Source of the DNA: Terrilactibacillus laevilacticus
GTDB taxonomy: Bacteria > Bacillota > Bacilli > Bacillales > Sporolactobacillaceae
Direction of reading: 5' to 3'
NCBI RefSeq assembly: GCF_006517395.1
Contig: NZ_VDCY01000002.1
Location: forward strand, 186,001-250,000
Length of the DNA stretch: 64,000 bases
Part shown: piece by piece, positions 34,454 to 43,116 of the stretch
Position numbering within the stretch: the stretch's first letter is position 1
How the letters are laid out: each line of letters opens with the position of its first letter
The notes under the pieces: model-generated
What the model was told of the DNA's origin: nothing
Databases searched by the model: none
Seen by the model: the letters and a program-made list of their open reading frames with translations, nothing else
Program-made: the position numbers and the translations under genes

Positions 34454-35638
34454 ATGGGTACTGAGGTAAGTGTGATTATTCCATCCTATAATCGATATCC
34501 TCTAAACTTACTGGCCTTGGATTCTTTAGCAATCCAAACTTTTGATCCAAGTAAAATGGAAGTTATTTTCATAGATGATGGTTCAACAGATGAAACAAAA
34601 AATATTCTCAAAATGTATTATCCACCCTTCTCATTTCAATATATACGCACGTCAAACAAAGGAAGATCAAAAGCAAGAAACCTTGGAATTAAAAAGGCAA
34701 AAGGCAAAATTATCATTTTCCTAGATGCTGAAATGATTGTTAACCCTGATTTTGTCGAAAAACATTACACCTATCACCAAACTCATCCTAATGGTGTTCT
34801 AACAGGTGAACTGGGTTTTCACACGCTCTACTCCTTTGCATTTCCGGAACTAAATTCAAATCAATTAGCTCAATTAGAGGATCTCATAAATCAATCACCA
34901 ATATATATGAAAAAATTCAACACCTTTATTGAAACAAGACGTCCCGTACAGTTGATCGATAAAAACGATCTCCATTCACAGGCTTTTCGGAAACTCTCAT
35001 TTTTTTCTCAATCAGAATTAGACAAAAAAACAATTGAACTATTTGGAGAAGACTTAAAGCAGTTTCAAACACCATGGATGGCATTTGTAACAGCAAACGT
35101 ATCGGTAAGAAAATCATTGCTTCAATTGAGTGGATATTTTGATGAATCATTTAGAGGATGGGGTTTTGAAGATTGGGAACTTGGTTTCAGACTTTATCAA
35201 TACGGAGCTACCTTTGCCTATCGAAGAGATATTGCAGGTTACCATCAAGAACATCCTATATCTAATGATTCTAACTGGGAATCATCATTAACTAATTTTT
35301 GGCTGTTTCAAAAAAAACACAAATCAATCGATGTTCTTGCCATTGTATTCATCTTGTTGGGCTTGTACGATCGGCTCGATGTTCATTATATTTTAAAAGA
35401 ATTTAAAACTCTTAAAGTGAAGTACCCTAATCAGTTCTCTTCTTATCGATACTCCATACGAGCCCTATTAAACACAGCGTTAGATTTAATGAAAGATGGA
35501 GAACCAGTAAAAAACTTAACAACCCTTTCTGGATTAGAACAACAATTACAAACTATTTTAACCGAACAAGATACGATTAAATCACTTGAAGCATATCCTA
35601 ATTTAGTTAAAGCTTTCGACGATTTAACTTCTTTGTAA
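34454..35638 (+). CDS. GT2 glycosyltransferase (tandem paralogue 1)
   Basis: 394 residues. GT-A core SVIIPSYNRYPLNLLALDSL, EVIFIDDGSTDETKNIL and GRSKARNLGIKKAKG. The metal site reads DAE (IIFLDAEMIV) rather than DXD. GWGFEDWELGFRLYQYG is the galactosyltransferase-type C-terminal motif. An all-alpha extension of about 120 residues follows. Starts directly after the nucleotidyltransferase stop with GGAGG inside that gene's end. Soluble, no TM segment. Confidence 0.88.
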   Translation: MGTEVSVIIPSYNRYPLNLLALDSLAIQTFDPSKMEVIFIDDGSTDETKNILKMYYPPFSFQYIRTSNKGRSKARNLGIKKAKGKIIIFLDAEMIVNPDFVEKHYTYHQTHPNGVLTGELGFHTLYSFAFPELNSNQLAQLEDLINQSPIYMKKFNTFIETRRPVQLIDKNDLHSQAFRKLSFFSQSELDKKTIELFGEDLKQFQTPWMAFVTANVSVRKSLLQLSGYFDESFRGWGFEDWELGFRLYQYGATFAYRRDIAGYHQEHPISNDSNWESSLTNFWLFQKKHKSIDVLAIVFILLGLYDRLDVHYILKEFKTLKVKYPNQFSSYRYSIRALLNTALDLMKDGEPVKNLTTLSGLEQQLQTILTEQDTIKSLEAYPNLVKAFDDLTSL

Positions 35639-35673
35639 AAATGAGCTAATCCTTACAGAATGGAGTGTTCTTC

Positions 35674-36867
35674 ATGGAGATAGATGTAAGTGTGATTATT
35701 CCATCATATAATCGATATCCACAAAATCTATTAACCCTTTACTCTTTACAAAATCAAAGCTTTGATCCTTCTAAAATGGAAGTTATATTTATTGATGATG
35801 GTTCAACTGACGAAACACCATGTATTTTAAACCAGTTCACACCTCCATTTCTTTTTAAATATCTGCGTAATGATAAAAATTTTGGTCGGTCAATATCAAG
35901 AAACATTGGTATTGAAAGTTCATTAGGGAAGATCATTATTTTATTGGATGCCGAGATGATTGTTGATCCAGATTTTGTACAAAATCACTATAACCATCAC
36001 CAAACTGAAGAAAATCAGGTTGTATTAGGTACCTTTTATTATAAAAGTGTCTATACTTGTATCTTTCCTGAATTCGACCCCGTGACAAAGCTCAAAATAG
36101 AAAACATATTAAAAGACAAGAACTTAAACCTATCAAGTAAAGAACTTCAGCTCAATAAAGGAAATATCGTCCAACTACTATCACAACAAGATATTCAGGC
36201 TCAAAAATATCAACTTTTGGCTCATGAAGCACCTTACTTTCCACAAATACTAAAGCATTTTGGGGAACAATTGAGTGGATATCATCTTCCATGGACCACA
36301 TTTCTTAGTGGATTTGTTTCAATTCCAAGATCATTACTTGATAAAATTGGTGGTTTTGAAGAAAGTTTTAAAGGATGGGGATTTGAAGACACAGAACTTG
36401 GCTATCGGCTTTATCTCGCCGGAGCTAAATTTCGCTATTATCCTAACGTATCTGCCTATCATCAAGAGCATCCCATAAATTATGTAAACATTTACCACGA
36501 CTTAATGAAAAATTTTTATCGATACCAAGAAAAATACAACACCTTTGAAATTTCTGTCCACATATTAGTTCTACTTGAAGAAATTGATATGATAGAAGAA
36601 AATCTTGTCGTACGACAACATAAGCAACTTACTCAGGACTATCCTGATGACTTTGCACATTTTAAGAATGGGTTTCATATGATTCTTCAAAAAATAGCGT
36701 TCCTCTGTTCTAAGGATAAAACAATATCAAACTTATTGTACGAACTAAATCTGAAAGATCCAAAACAATGGAAACAAAAACTATTATCTGAAAGAGATCA
36801 TATTAATTCTCTTGGTCATTATCAAAACTTTATTAAAGCGTTTAATACTATTGAGCACCTCTTATAG
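35674..36867 (+). CDS. GT2 glycosyltransferase (tandem paralogue 2)
   Basis: 397 residues from the ATG at 35674 (GGAG 8 nt upstream; the GTG at 35665 is closer to that SD and less likely). It shares its whole layout with the preceding gene (SVIIPSYNRYP, FDPSKMEVIFIDDGSTDET, LLDAEMIVDPDFV, GWGFEDTELGYRLYLAG), and even the first 30 nt are nearly the same, so the pair arose by tandem duplication. Last gene of the four-gene operon. Confidence 0.88.
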   Translation: MEIDVSVIIPSYNRYPQNLLTLYSLQNQSFDPSKMEVIFIDDGSTDETPCILNQFTPPFLFKYLRNDKNFGRSISRNIGIESSLGKIIILLDAEMIVDPDFVQNHYNHHQTEENQVVLGTFYYKSVYTCIFPEFDPVTKLKIENILKDKNLNLSSKELQLNKGNIVQLLSQQDIQAQKYQLLAHEAPYFPQILKHFGEQLSGYHLPWTTFLSGFVSIPRSLLDKIGGFEESFKGWGFEDTELGYRLYLAGAKFRYYPNVSAYHQEHPINYVNIYHDLMKNFYRYQEKYNTFEISVHILVLLEEIDMIEENLVVRQHKQLTQDYPDDFAHFKNGFHMILQKIAFLCSKDKTISNLLYELNLKDPKQWKQKLLSERDHINSLGHYQNFIKAFNTIEHLL

Positions 36868-36929
36868 TTTTTTATTGACCTATTCTTAACTTGAGGTCTG
36901 TCATTTATCGATTCCTATTTAAAAATAAA

Positions 36930-36969
36930 GAAAACCTGACTGAAACTTCTTAGCCCAAGTCAGGTTTTT
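36930..36969. terminator. Bidirectional terminator of the GT2 operon
   Basis: AAAACCTGACT pairs with AGTCAGGTTTTT. Convergent with the kinase-like gene at 37006. Confidence 0.88.
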
Positions 36970-37005
36970 ATCATTCTATGCCGTATATGTTCTATTTTTT
37001 GATCG

Positions 37006-37974
37006 TTATTCGAAAAAATCTTTTCCTTTTTCACTGATTAAAAATTGAATAAAGGATTCATTGTCTGTTAATTGTTTCTCAATATTTGAAGCAGATTTCA
37101 TAACAAAGAATAAGCCAACTTTAGCGACAAATAAAGGCAATAACTTTTTCTCTTCAAAGATTAAGTCACTATAGCCTTCAACAAACAGGTCTGCATATGC
37201 CTTCTTGTCATGACTAGAAGCATTCATATAAATATGATATAAACCATAGGCCACATCGTATAGACGTATTTCACGTTGGATTCCATCCAGATCAAGAATA
37301 CATGACACTTGTTCTTGATTGTCATATATGAGATTCCAAGGATGCCAGTCGTCATGGATGATTGATTGTGGAAGATGGTCGATGCTTTCTTTCGCCCATT
37401 GTTGATTCACATGATAGTACAAAGATTCTACGCGACTCAAAGCCGTTTTAGAGATCCTGTTACGCTTCTTATATAGATTTTTTAGTTTTTTTTCTAAGTT
37501 TTCTTCAGATGGATGATTTTTATAACCTGGTTGTGGTCCTTGAATACGGTCAGAAAGCGTATGATGAAATTGACTCAGTGTTTTTCCAAAAGATTTTATT
37601 TGATTGGGAAGAAAACTAAACTTTGAACCTTCAATAAATGGGAAGACTTGGACCATTCTATTTTTGTCAATAAAATAGCAATCACCCATTTTATTCCTGA
37701 TTGTGCTTTGTACGGGTAAATTAACTTTTTTCAAACACTTTACAGTGTCTTCTATATAGAAGATGCGCTCTTTTGAAACAGGAAACGTAATATATCTTAA
37801 AACAAACTTTCCTTTTAGTGTTTCAAGGTAGATATTTGTATTAGTAGATCCTCCAAGCAAACTAATTTTCTGCTTAATTCTGCCTAGATTATATTCATTA
37901 CAAACCTTTTGAATATCTTCTAGTAAAATTGGCTGTCCATATTTATCCTTTGTTATAATTTGCTGGTTAGACAT
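37006..37974 (-). CDS. APH/CotS-type phosphotransferase-fold protein
   Basis: 322 residues. Kinase-like fold with LLGGSTNTNIYL (nucleotide loop), FVLRYITF (Lys replaced by Arg at the usual position), catalytic HDDWHPWN (207-214) and LDLDG (228-231, metal Asp). The nearest functional groups are aminoglycoside/choline/homoserine kinases and the spore coat CotS/CotI/YtaA family. The spore-glycan context favours the coat group. AAGGGA SD. Substrate unknown. Confidence 0.72.
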   Translation of the reverse strand: MSNQQIITKDKYGQPILLEDIQKVCNEYNLGRIKQKISLLGGSTNTNIYLETLKGKFVLRYITFPVSKERIFYIEDTVKCLKKVNLPVQSTIRNKMGDCYFIDKNRMVQVFPFIEGSKFSFLPNQIKSFGKTLSQFHHTLSDRIQGPQPGYKNHPSEENLEKKLKNLYKKRNRISKTALSRVESLYYHVNQQWAKESIDHLPQSIIHDDWHPWNLIYDNQEQVSCILDLDGIQREIRLYDVAYGLYHIYMNASSHDKKAYADLFVEGYSDLIFEEKKLLPLFVAKVGLFFVMKSASNIEKQLTDNESFIQFLISEKGKDFFE

Positions 37975-38009
37975 ATAATCCCTTCTTTAACCTGTATTAA
38001 CAATTAGTA

Positions 38010-38057
38010 AACCCCACTTCTAACCGAAGGAAATTTAGGAACTGAAGTGGGGATTTT
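38010..38057. terminator. Hairpin between the two kinase-like genes
   Basis: ACCCCACTTC pairs with GAAGTGGGG across a 23-nt loop. T-rich tails are weak on both sides, so it may only attenuate. Confidence 0.5.
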
Positions 38058-38073
38058 AAAGAAATACAAAAAT

Positions 38074-38670
38074 CTAGTACTCTATCCCATAATGTTCACG
38101 CAAAGCTTTCTTCCATTTGGAATAGCGTTCATAATCCAATTCTTTCACTTGTTCAAGAAACGATCCCATCAACCTTCTCTTACGTAACCCTTTTAAAAAT
38201 TTTATAGGGGCAGTACGGTTAATCGAGAGCGAATTAACATGATCTATGACCTTTAATCCTCCATTTACAACGTAAATATGGCGAAGATTGGCATCAATCC
38301 TTTTATATCCTACTTTTTCCATTTGGTGAAATAAAGATAAAATGCGTTTCGTCATGCTATAAGGAAAAGTGGTGTATTTCTCAAGATAATCTCTTAATGA
38401 TTCTCCATTAATATATTCCATCACAATATAGTTTGGACCTACTTCGAACATATGAGGTACAATATTCGAGTTTTGCCCTGCTTCTAGTGCATTTCTTTCC
38501 ATCGTACAATATTTTTCATCAACATATACCTTGACGCAACGATCATCAGATACCTTAAATACGGCCCCTTGTAAACCCTTACCGATTAATTTATACGGCG
38601 TTGGATTGAAAACGTCTAATTCCGTACCGTCATTATTTTTTTGGACACTAATTTTTTTTAAGTCCTCCAT
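38074..38670 (-). CDS. Degenerate protein-kinase-fold protein (YrzF-like)
   Basis: 198 residues. A glycine-rich loop (IGKGLQGAVFKV, 29-40), Lys47 in CVKVYV and the hinge YIVMEYINGESL are intact. The catalytic HRD is replaced by KRIDANLRHI (Asp126, Asn128) and DFG by IDH (Asp143), as in small spore-former kinase-like proteins such as YrzF. It is truncated after the N-lobe and early C-lobe. It may phosphorylate a coat protein like CotH-type kinases, or be a pseudokinase. No TM segment. Confidence 0.65.
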   Translation of the reverse strand: MEDLKKISVQKNNDGTELDVFNPTPYKLIGKGLQGAVFKVSDDRCVKVYVDEKYCTMERNALEAGQNSNIVPHMFEVGPNYIVMEYINGESLRDYLEKYTTFPYSMTKRILSLFHQMEKVGYKRIDANLRHIYVVNGGLKVIDHVNSLSINRTAPIKFLKGLRKRRLMGSFLEQVKELDYERYSKWKKALREHYGIEY

Positions 38671-38798
38671 GTATTTAAACCCCTTTATGACTACTATATT
38701 CGTTAACTAAGATTTTAGACACGGCGATTAACTACTCTTCAAGAAAGAACTCTGGTATTTCAAAGAAACAACCCACTTATTCATGTTGATATGCCTAT

Positions 38799-38826
38799 AC
38801 CACATCTTCTTTACCTTCATATTATA
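38799..38826 (+). promoter_or_regulatory. Sigma-K promoter of the UDP-xylose gene pair
   Basis: AC (38799-38800), 17-bp spacer, CATATTATA (38818-38826), an exact CATANNNTA match, about 45 nt before the start codon. Confidence 0.62.
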
Positions 38827-38869
38827 TTAAGAACGTTAATAAAAATTGAATAATGAGGTGTTTTCACAT

Positions 38870-39823
38870 ATGAAAAAAATCCTAATAACTGGGGTGGCTG
38901 GTTTTTTAGGATCACACCTAGCTAAAGATCTCGTAAATGAGGGAAATGTCGTCATAGGTATTGACAATTTTGTTTCAGGAAAATATCAAAATATCAAAGA
39001 TCTCCCATCCAAACTTTTCTCTTTAATAAACACAAATGCAAGCTCAAACAAATTGCTTAGTCATTACTTATTACAAGACATTGATGAAATCTATCACTTG
39101 GCATCACCTGCTTCACCAAAGTATTACCAGGCATCCCCATTAGAAACAATCAAAGTCAATACTCAAGGGACAAAAAACATGCTGGAACTTGCCCAAAAAA
39201 ACAACGCAAAAATGGTTTATACGAGCACTAGTGAAGCATATGGAGATCCGGAAATAACACCTCAAATTGAAAATTACCGTGGAAACGTTAATACATGGGG
39301 ACCTAGGGCTTGCTATGATGAATCAAAAAGACTTGGAGAAGTTTATTGTTACCTTTATTACACATTATTTAATACAAAGGTCAAGGTCGCTAGAATCTTT
39401 AATACGTATTCTGCAGGTTTGGCCAATGATGATGGCAGAGTGATCTCTAATTTCGTTAACCAAGCGTTAAATAACGAAAGTTTAACTGTGTATGGAGACG
39501 GTTCACAAACACGCTCATTTTGTTACGTAACCGATACCATACTTGGGTTAAAGTTATTAATGAAACAAGATGAAGCAAACGGAGAAATCATTAATATCGG
39601 GAATCCGAACGAAATTAAAATTATCGATTTAGCTAATATCATCATTTCTCTAACACAAACAAAAAGTCAGATCACCTTCCATCCATTGCCAGAAGATGAT
39701 CCGAAACAGAGACAACCTGATATAACAAAAGCAAAAAAATTGTTAAATTGGGAACCAAAAGTTGATCTTGTGAAAGGTTTAAAAGAAACCATTAAAGTCT
39801 ACAAATTAAATCTTAGAAAGTAG
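38870..39823 (+). CDS. UDP-glucuronate decarboxylase (UDP-xylose synthase), extended SDR
   Basis: 317 residues from the ATG at 38870 (GAGGTG SD; a TTG at 38846 would precede that SD). NAD site GVAGFLGSHLA. The UXS-specific HLASPASPKYYQASPLETIK, VYTSTSEAYGD and WGPRACYDESKR (catalytic Tyr-x3-Lys) and QTRSFCYVTD are all present. Converts UDP-GlcA to UDP-Xyl through NAD-bound 4-keto intermediates. The substrate is supplied by the Ugd encoded at 43117. It is followed 7 nt later by a 4-epimerase. Confidence 0.85.
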   Translation: MKKILITGVAGFLGSHLAKDLVNEGNVVIGIDNFVSGKYQNIKDLPSKLFSLINTNASSNKLLSHYLLQDIDEIYHLASPASPKYYQASPLETIKVNTQGTKNMLELAQKNNAKMVYTSTSEAYGDPEITPQIENYRGNVNTWGPRACYDESKRLGEVYCYLYYTLFNTKVKVARIFNTYSAGLANDDGRVISNFVNQALNNESLTVYGDGSQTRSFCYVTDTILGLKLLMKQDEANGEIINIGNPNEIKIIDLANIIISLTQTKSQITFHPLPEDDPKQRQPDITKAKKLLNWEPKVDLVKGLKETIKVYKLNLRK

Positions 39824-39830
39824 TGGTATT

Positions 39831-40823
39831 GTGATTCTTGTTACTGGGGGAGCAGGTTATGTTGGTAGTCAAGTTGCTCGGATGCTATTAGATCTAGGAC
39901 ATGAGCTAATTATTTTTGACAATCTATCCAATGGCAACAAACGGGCGATTGACTCAAGAGCTAAATTTATTCATGGAGACTTAACTCGATATTCCGATAT
40001 TCACGAAGTCTTTCGTCAAAATAAAATTGATGCTGTTATCCATTTAGCCTCGTATTGTTATGTAGGTGAGTCGGTCTTAAAACCTCTTGATTACTATCAG
40101 AATAATATTGTGTCAACGCTAAATTTACTCCAAGCCATGGAAAAATTCGATGTTGATAAACTTATATTTTCTTCTTCATGCGCTGTGTATGGAAGTCCAT
40201 CTGTTCAATTAATGAATGAATTAACACCTACCAAACCTATAAATCCTTATGGAAAATCGAAATTAATGAATGAAACGATTATTCAAGATGTGGCTAAAAC
40301 GACAGGTTTAAACTATGTTATTTTGCGTTTCTTTAACGTTTCAGGTTCAGACTTTGAACACAAAATTGGAGAAGATCACACTCCCGAAACCCATCTTATT
40401 CCGAATATTATACAATCAATTTTAGATAAAGATAAAACCATCGAGATTTATGGAGATGATTATCCTACCCCTGATGGGACTTGTATTCGAGACTATATCC
40501 ATGTAAAAGATATTGCTTCTGCGCACATCAAATCTCTGAACTACCTCCTTTCAAATAATCCATCAAATAAAATATATAATTTAGGAACAGGTAAAGGGCA
40601 CTCTATCAATGAAATTATAAACTATTGTGAGAAAGAAGCTTCTAAAAAAGCAAAAACTAAATATAGGAAACGAAGACCAGGGGATCCCGATACATTGGTC
40701 GGTGATTATAGTAAAATTCATAAAGAACTTCATTGGGAACCAAAATATACAATTCAGGACATTATTCATTCAGCATGGAAGTGGCATTCAACTTTTCCAA
40801 AAGGGTATAAAACGGAAGAGTAA
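39831..40823 (+). CDS. NDP-sugar 4-epimerase (GalE-like)
   Basis: 330 residues. VTGGAGYVGSQVARMLLDLG, HLASYCYVGESVLKPLDYY, SSSCAVYG, NPYGKSKLMNE (Tyr-x3-Lys) and RDYIHVKDIA define the GalE subfamily of SDRs. The GTG at 39831 follows the decarboxylase stop by 7 nt with little SD, implying translational coupling. The coupling suggests UDP-Xyl/UDP-Ara or UDP-GlcA/GalA epimerisation as alternatives to UDP-Glc/Gal; sequence alone does not decide. Confidence 0.82.
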   Translation: MILVTGGAGYVGSQVARMLLDLGHELIIFDNLSNGNKRAIDSRAKFIHGDLTRYSDIHEVFRQNKIDAVIHLASYCYVGESVLKPLDYYQNNIVSTLNLLQAMEKFDVDKLIFSSSCAVYGSPSVQLMNELTPTKPINPYGKSKLMNETIIQDVAKTTGLNYVILRFFNVSGSDFEHKIGEDHTPETHLIPNIIQSILDKDKTIEIYGDDYPTPDGTCIRDYIHVKDIASAHIKSLNYLLSNNPSNKIYNLGTGKGHSINEIINYCEKEASKKAKTKYRKRRPGDPDTLVGDYSKIHKELHWEPKYTIQDIIHSAWKWHSTFPKGYKTEE

Positions 40824-40851
40824 TACTAATAGGTCTAAAAGCGTTTTGCTT

Positions 40852-40881
40852 AAGGAAGACGTCATGTACGTCTTCCTTTTG
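40852..40881 (+). terminator. Terminator of the UDP-xylose gene pair
   Basis: AAGGAAGACGT pairs with ACGTCTTCCTT, followed by TTTG. Confidence 0.85.
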
Positions 40882-41026
40882 TTATGTAGATTGACAAATT
40901 CCATCGAATCGCTTGAATTGAAACATATACATCTCCATTGATATACAGACGTTTCGTACCTCTCTTGTAGGGATATTTAGAAGAACGATGAATCTTTGAA
41001 GTTTAAATGAGAAAAAACGCCAAAAA

Positions 41027-41052
41027 AAGTGGAGATAGATCCACCTCCACTT
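41027..41052 (-). terminator. Terminator of the galU-ugd-GT2-GT2 operon
   Basis: AAGTGGAG pairs with CTCCACTT, followed by T5 or more on the minus strand. Confidence 0.85.
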
Positions 41053-41063
41053 TCAGTATTTAT

Positions 41064-42065
41064 TTAATTCGTTCCATTTTGCAATCGAAAAACATTAGAG
41101 TTGTATTTCATCCCTTTGGATTTCAAGTAATTAACAATATAGTCCTCCTTATATCCTTCAAGAATTAATACACCATCCGCCTTATGATTGACAACATATT
41201 TAAAGGCTTTCTCTGCTGCTTCTAAGATCCTTCCCCCCGTGCAATAAACAATCTCTAAATCAACATAAGGAAGGATATTTATATAAAAATTGGAAATGGC
41301 TTTTTTTGTCCCTAGCAATACAAACTTGGGTCGATCATGTTTATAATAAATTAACTCTCTAATGTACTTACAAGTGATATGCATCATTTCATTACATGTT
41401 TCAGGCCAATTTTTGTTTGATAATGATTTTAAATATATTCGATATTGATAAAGAATTTCAGGCACCTTTTCAATTAAACCTATTTCTCCCATTCTAATCC
41501 ACAAATCCATATCATAGGCTATCTTATAATTAGGATCGTATTTTCCGGCTTTAAAGAAGGCTTTTTTGGAAAAGGCGACCGTTCCATGACACAATGGACA
41601 ACCTCTTAACTTTTCATAATTAATTTTTTCATTTGTATCGAGGGTATTCCAGTATTTTTCTATTGCCTTCAGTCTATATTGATCAATATCATCTTTACCT
41701 GTAATGCACTCCATAAATGTTCCTAAAACGGCAATATTGGTATTCGCATTTTGTATATACTCTACTTGTTTTTTTATTCTATCTTTGTAACTAATATCAT
41801 CTCCATCTTGAATAAATATCCAATCGCCTTCTGCTAATTCGATAGCTTCATTTAACCGCTTAACAGATCCTTCATTGTGTGGATAGTGGATAACTTTGAC
41901 TCTAGGATCTTGTATTCGATTTAGTATTTGACTTGTGCTATCCGTTGAACCATCATTTACGATAATATATTCAAACGTGTTATATGTTTGGTTAAGAATA
42001 CTATTAATCGCCTCTTGTAAATATTCTTCTCCATTATAAACTGTCGTTACGACGGTTACTTTCAT
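41064..42065 (-). CDS. GT2 glycosyltransferase with extra C-terminal domain (paralogue 1)
   Basis: 333 residues. GT-A core VVTTVYNGEEYLQEAINSIL, YIIVNDGSTDST, WIFIQDGDDISY (DXD-type DGD) and AYDMDLWIRMGEIG. Residues about 245-333 form an alpha/beta segment (KFVLLGTKKAISNFYINILP, ADGVLILEGYKEDYIVNYL, SNVFRLQ) that I do not recognise from standard GT2 enzymes. It is shared with the next gene. Last gene of a four-gene operon, 14 nt after its paralogue. Confidence 0.85.
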   Translation of the reverse strand: MKVTVVTTVYNGEEYLQEAINSILNQTYNTFEYIIVNDGSTDSTSQILNRIQDPRVKVIHYPHNEGSVKRLNEAIELAEGDWIFIQDGDDISYKDRIKKQVEYIQNANTNIAVLGTFMECITGKDDIDQYRLKAIEKYWNTLDTNEKINYEKLRGCPLCHGTVAFSKKAFFKAGKYDPNYKIAYDMDLWIRMGEIGLIEKVPEILYQYRIYLKSLSNKNWPETCNEMMHITCKYIRELIYYKHDRPKFVLLGTKKAISNFYINILPYVDLEIVYCTGGRILEAAEKAFKYVVNHKADGVLILEGYKEDYIVNYLKSKGMKYNSNVFRLQNGTN

Positions 42066-42079
42066 AAAAAGGTCCTCCT

Positions 42080-43066
42080 CTAATGAATGATGAAAACATT
42101 CTCATTTAATTTCAGGCCTTTATTTTGAAGAAAAGATAAGATCGTCATCGAATGTTCATCACCAATCATGACTATGGCATCTACTTTCTTTTCTTTATAA
42201 TGCTCAAAAGCTTTTTCTATTGTTGATTGATGACTGCTTTTCAAATAGTTATGAACGAAAAAATGGCCCTTAGGGACGATCAATGAGCCAAAGGAGTTAA
42301 AGTCTTCTTCTTTTCCGATGATGGTGAAGGATGGCTTTCTTTTTAGATGATTAAATCTTTGCTTACAAATGTACTTCATTGTAATTTCCCGAACCTCTTT
42401 CATTGTCCATGACATGTTTTTCCTGCCAAGAGAATTTGAAACAACTCTCCAATAATACAGAACTTCGGGTACCTTTTGTAAGGGAAGGACTTCTTGCATG
42501 CGTAACCATAAATCATAGTCATAGGCAATTTTATACTTAGGGTTATATCCTCCTACTTGATCATATATCTTCCTAGAAAATATCATTGACCCGTGACAAA
42601 ATGCATTTCCCCAATATCGATAATCATGAATATGATCTTTATCAACGCGAATATTAACTTCGCCATCTTTTCTTAATTGTTCATAAGGAACATTCTTATC
42701 TCCTGAAAAACATTGGACGAGTGAACCCACACCAGAAATACCTGGATGTGCTTTTATATACTCTATTTGCTTAGCAAATCGATGTTTACTACTGATATCA
42801 TCAGCATCATGGATGGCAATCCATTTACCTTTAGCATACTCAATCCCTTTACGTAGAGAAGCCGATCCTCCACAGTTCTTTTTTGAATTGATCACAATCA
42901 CTCGACTGTCGTTAATTTTTTTTAAGATTGTCGATGTATTATCTTCAGAGGCATCATTCACAATAATACATTCAAAGTCTTTATAACTCTGATTAAGAAT
43001 ACTATCAATCGCTTCTTGCAAATAATCTTCTCCATTATAAACTGCCATGACCACAGATAAGAACAT
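42080..43066 (-). CDS. GT2 glycosyltransferase with extra C-terminal domain (paralogue 2)
   Basis: 328 residues, the same architecture as its neighbour: VVMAVYNGEDYLQEAIDSIL, CIIVNDASEDNTS, WIAIHDADDISS (DAD motif) and IAYDYDLWLRMQEVLP, then a C-terminal alpha/beta segment beginning SFTIIGKEEDFNSFGS. The identical order and the LQEAI(N/D)SILNQ(T/S)Y segments show local duplication. Differences in the DXD region may mean different donors. Confidence 0.85.
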   Translation of the reverse strand: MFLSVVMAVYNGEDYLQEAIDSILNQSYKDFECIIVNDASEDNTSTILKKINDSRVIVINSKKNCGGSASLRKGIEYAKGKWIAIHDADDISSKHRFAKQIEYIKAHPGISGVGSLVQCFSGDKNVPYEQLRKDGEVNIRVDKDHIHDYRYWGNAFCHGSMIFSRKIYDQVGGYNPKYKIAYDYDLWLRMQEVLPLQKVPEVLYYWRVVSNSLGRKNMSWTMKEVREITMKYICKQRFNHLKRKPSFTIIGKEEDFNSFGSLIVPKGHFFVHNYLKSSHQSTIEKAFEHYKEKKVDAIVMIGDEHSMTILSFLQNKGLKLNENVFIIH

Positions 43067-43116
43067 CGCTATAGCCTCCTATCTCTTTATTTCAAAAATA
43101 GGCATTCCATAGTTTA

